64,000 bases of DNA, from NCBI RefSeq assembly GCF_009905725.1, contig NZ_JAAAKV010000002.1, positions 62,001-126,000 of the forward strand. The letters are read 5' to 3'. The notes under the pieces are model-generated. The model saw only the letters and a list, made by a program, of their open reading frames with translations. It did no database searches and was not told the origin of the DNA. Below are positions 62,032-64,000 of this stretch, piece by piece (the first letter of the stretch is position 1; every line of letters begins with the position of its first letter). The position numbers and the translations under genes are program-made. The stretch comes from Emticicia sp. CRIBPO (GTDB taxonomy: Bacteria > Bacteroidota > Bacteroidia > Cytophagales > Spirosomataceae).

Positions 62032-62164
62032 CTTACTTTTTTTGAAAAAAATAACGGGGCGGCCCACGCAAAAAACATTAAAAATTCTAACTCGTAAATC
62101 TGAGAATTAATTGCTGAACATTTGACATGGGGAAATTCTCAGCTTTACTCAGACAGAGATTTTT
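62032..62164. repeat. Dispersed long-hairpin element, copy C
   Basis: CTTACTTTTTTTGAAAAAAATAAC (62031-62055), outer arm AAAAATTCT (62080-62088), inner arm CTGAGAATT (62100-62108), inner 3' arm AATTCTCAG (62134-62142), CTTTACTCAGACAG and AGAGATTTTT (to 62164). Against copy B both inner arms changed at matching positions, so pairing is preserved. Confidence 0.85.
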
Positions 62165-62169
62165 CACCG

Positions 62170-62270
62170 GGGCGGCGATCCGCCGGATGGTTCATTTCTT
62201 AAGTTGATTTAATTCTTAGTTTTGCTCAGATAAAGAATTTGGTTCGGGCGGCGATCCGCTGGGCGGCATT
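62170..62270. repeat. GGGCGGCGATCCG boxes (two of five copies)
   Basis: GGGCGGCGATCCGCCGGATG at 62170 and CGGGCGGCGATCCGCTGGGC at 62244; three further copies at 61083, 61218 and 61231. They follow AGAATTT(TT)GGTT(C), so they are the GC-rich tail of the same dispersed element. Confidence 0.7.
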
Positions 62271-62394
62271 TAGCAGTCGGTTACAATTAAGGGGAACTTC
62301 CCTTTGTAATCATTTTACTTGAAAAACATCCATTTTTAATAGTTTTATTAAAAAAGTCATTATTTTTAATTCATTTTACAGAAATTAAAAAATA

Positions 62395-63894
62395 ATGGTA
62401 GCAAAAAATAGTCTGGTGGGTAGTATTTGGTTAAGACAATATTTCGGCTTGTCATCCTATCCATTGACACATCACTCTTACATCGGAAGCGGGCCTAAGA
62501 CTGAAATTCTACCAAATGGCCACATCCAGCAGACGTTTGGCCCTGGATATGCCCCTTCTCTGAACACTCCTTTGTCTCATTGGGAATTTGCTCTTAAATA
62601 TGACCATGTTGATCTTCCATTTTACAAAGCTGTTTTATCGAGAATAGACGAAGCGTATATAAAAACATACATCCACAATGCCCCGACGAGTAAGTACACC
62701 CGGAAGACAGGTTTTCTATACGAATTTCTTTTGGGTAAAGATTTAGGTATTACGACGTCAACGGGTAATTATGTTGATCTGATTGACAGCAATCGCTATG
62801 TTACTGGTAACATTCAAAAAAATAATAAATGGAGAGTTAACAACAATCTTTTAGGAAACGCTGCATTCTGCCCTATTATAAGACGTTCAGAAACTCTGGA
62901 TAACTTGCTATCCTGGAATCTGCTTAGAGAAATCGAAAGTTTAAGAGAGAAATATTCCGCCGAAACTTTTATGAGAGCTGTAAACTATTTGTATAGAAAA
63001 GAGACCAAATCTTCTTATGAAATTGAACACGAGCGACCTTCTCCACAGCGTGTAGATCGATTCGTATCTCTTCTGCAACAAGCCGGTCAGGTCCCCTCTT
63101 CTATTTTTCTGGAAGAGCAATCGTTGACCAGCTGGCAAAATAGCATAGTAGATTCCAGATTTGCGGCCACAGGCTTCAGAGACTTTCAGAACTATGTCGG
63201 AGAAAGTATGCCAAATTTTATCGAAAAAATCCATTATATCTGCCCTCCGCCTCAATTAGTCGGGTCGTTAATGAAGGGATTAAGCGATCTGGCAGGCGAA
63301 ACAACGGGCTTGTCGTCACTGGTAAGAGCTTCCATGATAGCTTTCGGCTTTGTGTTCATCCATCCGTTTGAAGATGGTAATGGCAGATTACATCGGTTTC
63401 TTATACACGATGTACTTTTAAGAGACCTGGTCGTTCCTGGCGACATCATATTACCTGTTTCAGCTCACATTCTTAATCATATGAGTGAATACGACGCGGC
63501 ATTGGAAGCTTATTCTGTACCATTGGTAAAAATGGCAGATTACTTACTTGATTCCAAAGGAGAAATGACCATTAAAAATGCAGATGAGATTGAAGCTTAT
63601 TATCGCTACCCTGATTTGACAAAACAGACCCTCTATTTAACCCAAACTATCCGTTCTACTGTTCTTGAAGAGTTACCAATGGAGCTCTACTTTATTCAAC
63701 ATTATGATGAACTCAAAAAAGAAATTCAGGATATTGTGGACATGCCGGACAAGGATATTAATTTAATGATTCTTTTTCTCTATCAAAACAAAGGTAACCT
63801 CTCAAAAGGAAAAAGAAAATCCTTTGAAAAATTGACAGATGATGAAATAGCAAAAATGGAAGATAGTTTTAAGGCAATTTTTTTGAATTTTTAG
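62395..63894 (+). CDS. Fic-family protein (AMPylase domain)
   Basis: 499 residues. The complete Fic motif HPFEDGNGRLHR occupies 323-334, with FVFIHPFEDGNG typical for active enzymes that transfer AMP to a target protein. The N-terminal half has helices and PSKYTRKTGFLYEF as in other Bacteroidota Fic proteins. A classical inhibitory (S/T)xxxE(G/N) helix was not identified with certainty. The C-terminus (~390-499) is helical and charged. Set in the AT-rich accessory island, so it may be a toxin-like or phage-defence factor. The start at 62395 is the only ATG that fits. Confidence 0.85.
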   Translation: MVAKNSLVGSIWLRQYFGLSSYPLTHHSYIGSGPKTEILPNGHIQQTFGPGYAPSLNTPLSHWEFALKYDHVDLPFYKAVLSRIDEAYIKTYIHNAPTSKYTRKTGFLYEFLLGKDLGITTSTGNYVDLIDSNRYVTGNIQKNNKWRVNNNLLGNAAFCPIIRRSETLDNLLSWNLLREIESLREKYSAETFMRAVNYLYRKETKSSYEIEHERPSPQRVDRFVSLLQQAGQVPSSIFLEEQSLTSWQNSIVDSRFAATGFRDFQNYVGESMPNFIEKIHYICPPPQLVGSLMKGLSDLAGETTGLSSLVRASMIAFGFVFIHPFEDGNGRLHRFLIHDVLLRDLVVPGDIILPVSAHILNHMSEYDAALEAYSVPLVKMADYLLDSKGEMTIKNADEIEAYYRYPDLTKQTLYLTQTIRSTVLEELPMELYFIQHYDELKKEIQDIVDMPDKDINLMILFLYQNKGNLSKGKRKSFEKLTDDEIAKMEDSFKAIFLNF

Positions 63895-64000
63895 TTCTTA
63901 ATCGTTTTATAGATGAGTTACTATTGATAATTATTTTAAAGGAAAAACAACTATTGGTAATCGTTTTATAGGACAAGATGCTATTGATAATGGTTTTAAA
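63891..64000. repeat. 30-bp-period repeat of conserved 20 and variable 10 bases, running off the window
   Basis: Units start at 63891, 63921, 63951 and 63981. A common part CTATTGRTAAT..TTTTAWA is followed by ten bases that differ (GATGAGTTA-, GGAAAAACAA, GGACAAGATG). The first unit overlaps the Fic stop codon. No start codon opens a frame here on the plus strand. The array continues beyond 64000, so its full size is unknown. Confidence 0.7.

Larger units (their letters stand above)
61910..62394. other. 485-base non-coding region of dispersed repeats
   Basis: No gene. Holds the terminator at 61922, copy C of the long hairpin (62032-62164), and two GGCGGCGATCCGC boxes. AT-rich sequence leads to the Fic gene. 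Confidence 0.65.

Noticed and set aside
63891..64000. CRISPR array at the right edge
   Set aside because: The constant part diverges between copies and the variable part is only 10 bases; no cas gene is near.

Overview
The window is chromosomal DNA from a member of the Bacteroidota, most likely a Cytophagales-type environmental bacterium. The evidence is a SusC/SusD pair, many secreted enzymes with signal peptides or lipoboxes, a PUR-alpha-like DUF3276 protein, an ECF sigma factor of the FecI type, LuxR-type response regulators paired with TPR histidine kinases, little use of Shine-Dalgarno sites, and several promoters fitting the Bacteroidota TAnnTTTG -7 box. No rRNA or tRNA gene was recognised.

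Layout. 1-4.5 kb: end of a sodium:solute symporter, an NAD(P)-binding oxidoreductase, DUF3276, an RlpA-like protein, a DUF58 protein and a YbjQ-like protein. 4.8-10.4 kb (minus): a carbohydrate cluster with a ChbG/YdjC deacetylase, a sialidase-like BNR protein, a secreted propeller/helical protein and, behind a terminator, a DHDPS/NAL-family aldolase. 10.6-12.4 kb: an esterase and a bile-acid/sodium symporter-family protein. 12.8-23.8 kb (plus): an ECF sigma factor, a purple-acid-phosphatase-like enzyme, SusC, SusD, a ceramidase-like hydrolase, a PhoPQ-related (PqaA-type) protein, a tiny anti-sigma-like ORF and a glycerophosphodiester phosphodiesterase. Together they look like an outer-membrane uptake locus for phosphorylated, lipid-like or amide-linked substrates. 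23.9-26.3 kb: a three-gene membrane operon ending in a CPBP protease.

26.5-34 kb: a GH2 exo-beta-glucosaminidase lipoprotein and a catabolic run (HPS/KGPDC-like decarboxylase, zinc dehydrogenase, SDR, TIM-barrel isomerase) facing a XylR-like regulator. 34-40.5 kb: a beta-barrel protein, an AT-rich LGFP/lectin-like pair, a PQQ-propeller lipoprotein, an amidohydrolase and its AraC neighbour. 40.6-53.8 kb: a two-component pair with overlapping 3' ends, a lipoprotein, M28 and M14 peptidases, a GT39-type glycosyltransferase, a DUF1801 protein, NhaA and YchF. Between 47.98 and 48.47 kb lies an array of nine short hairpins whose stems covary.

From 53.8 kb to the end the DNA is an accessory island. 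It holds dispersed structured repeats, a 13-copy 21-bp tandem array, decayed IS21 and IS3 transposases, a two-gene type II-like restriction-modification unit bracketed by 15-bp inverted boundary motifs that resemble cassette ends, an HNH endonuclease, an XRE regulator, a small membrane protein, a Fic protein and the start of a 30-bp-period repeat that runs off the window. The most promising candidates for something undescribed are the covarying hairpin array, the long dispersed hairpin family with compensatory arm changes, and the boundary motifs around the R-M unit.
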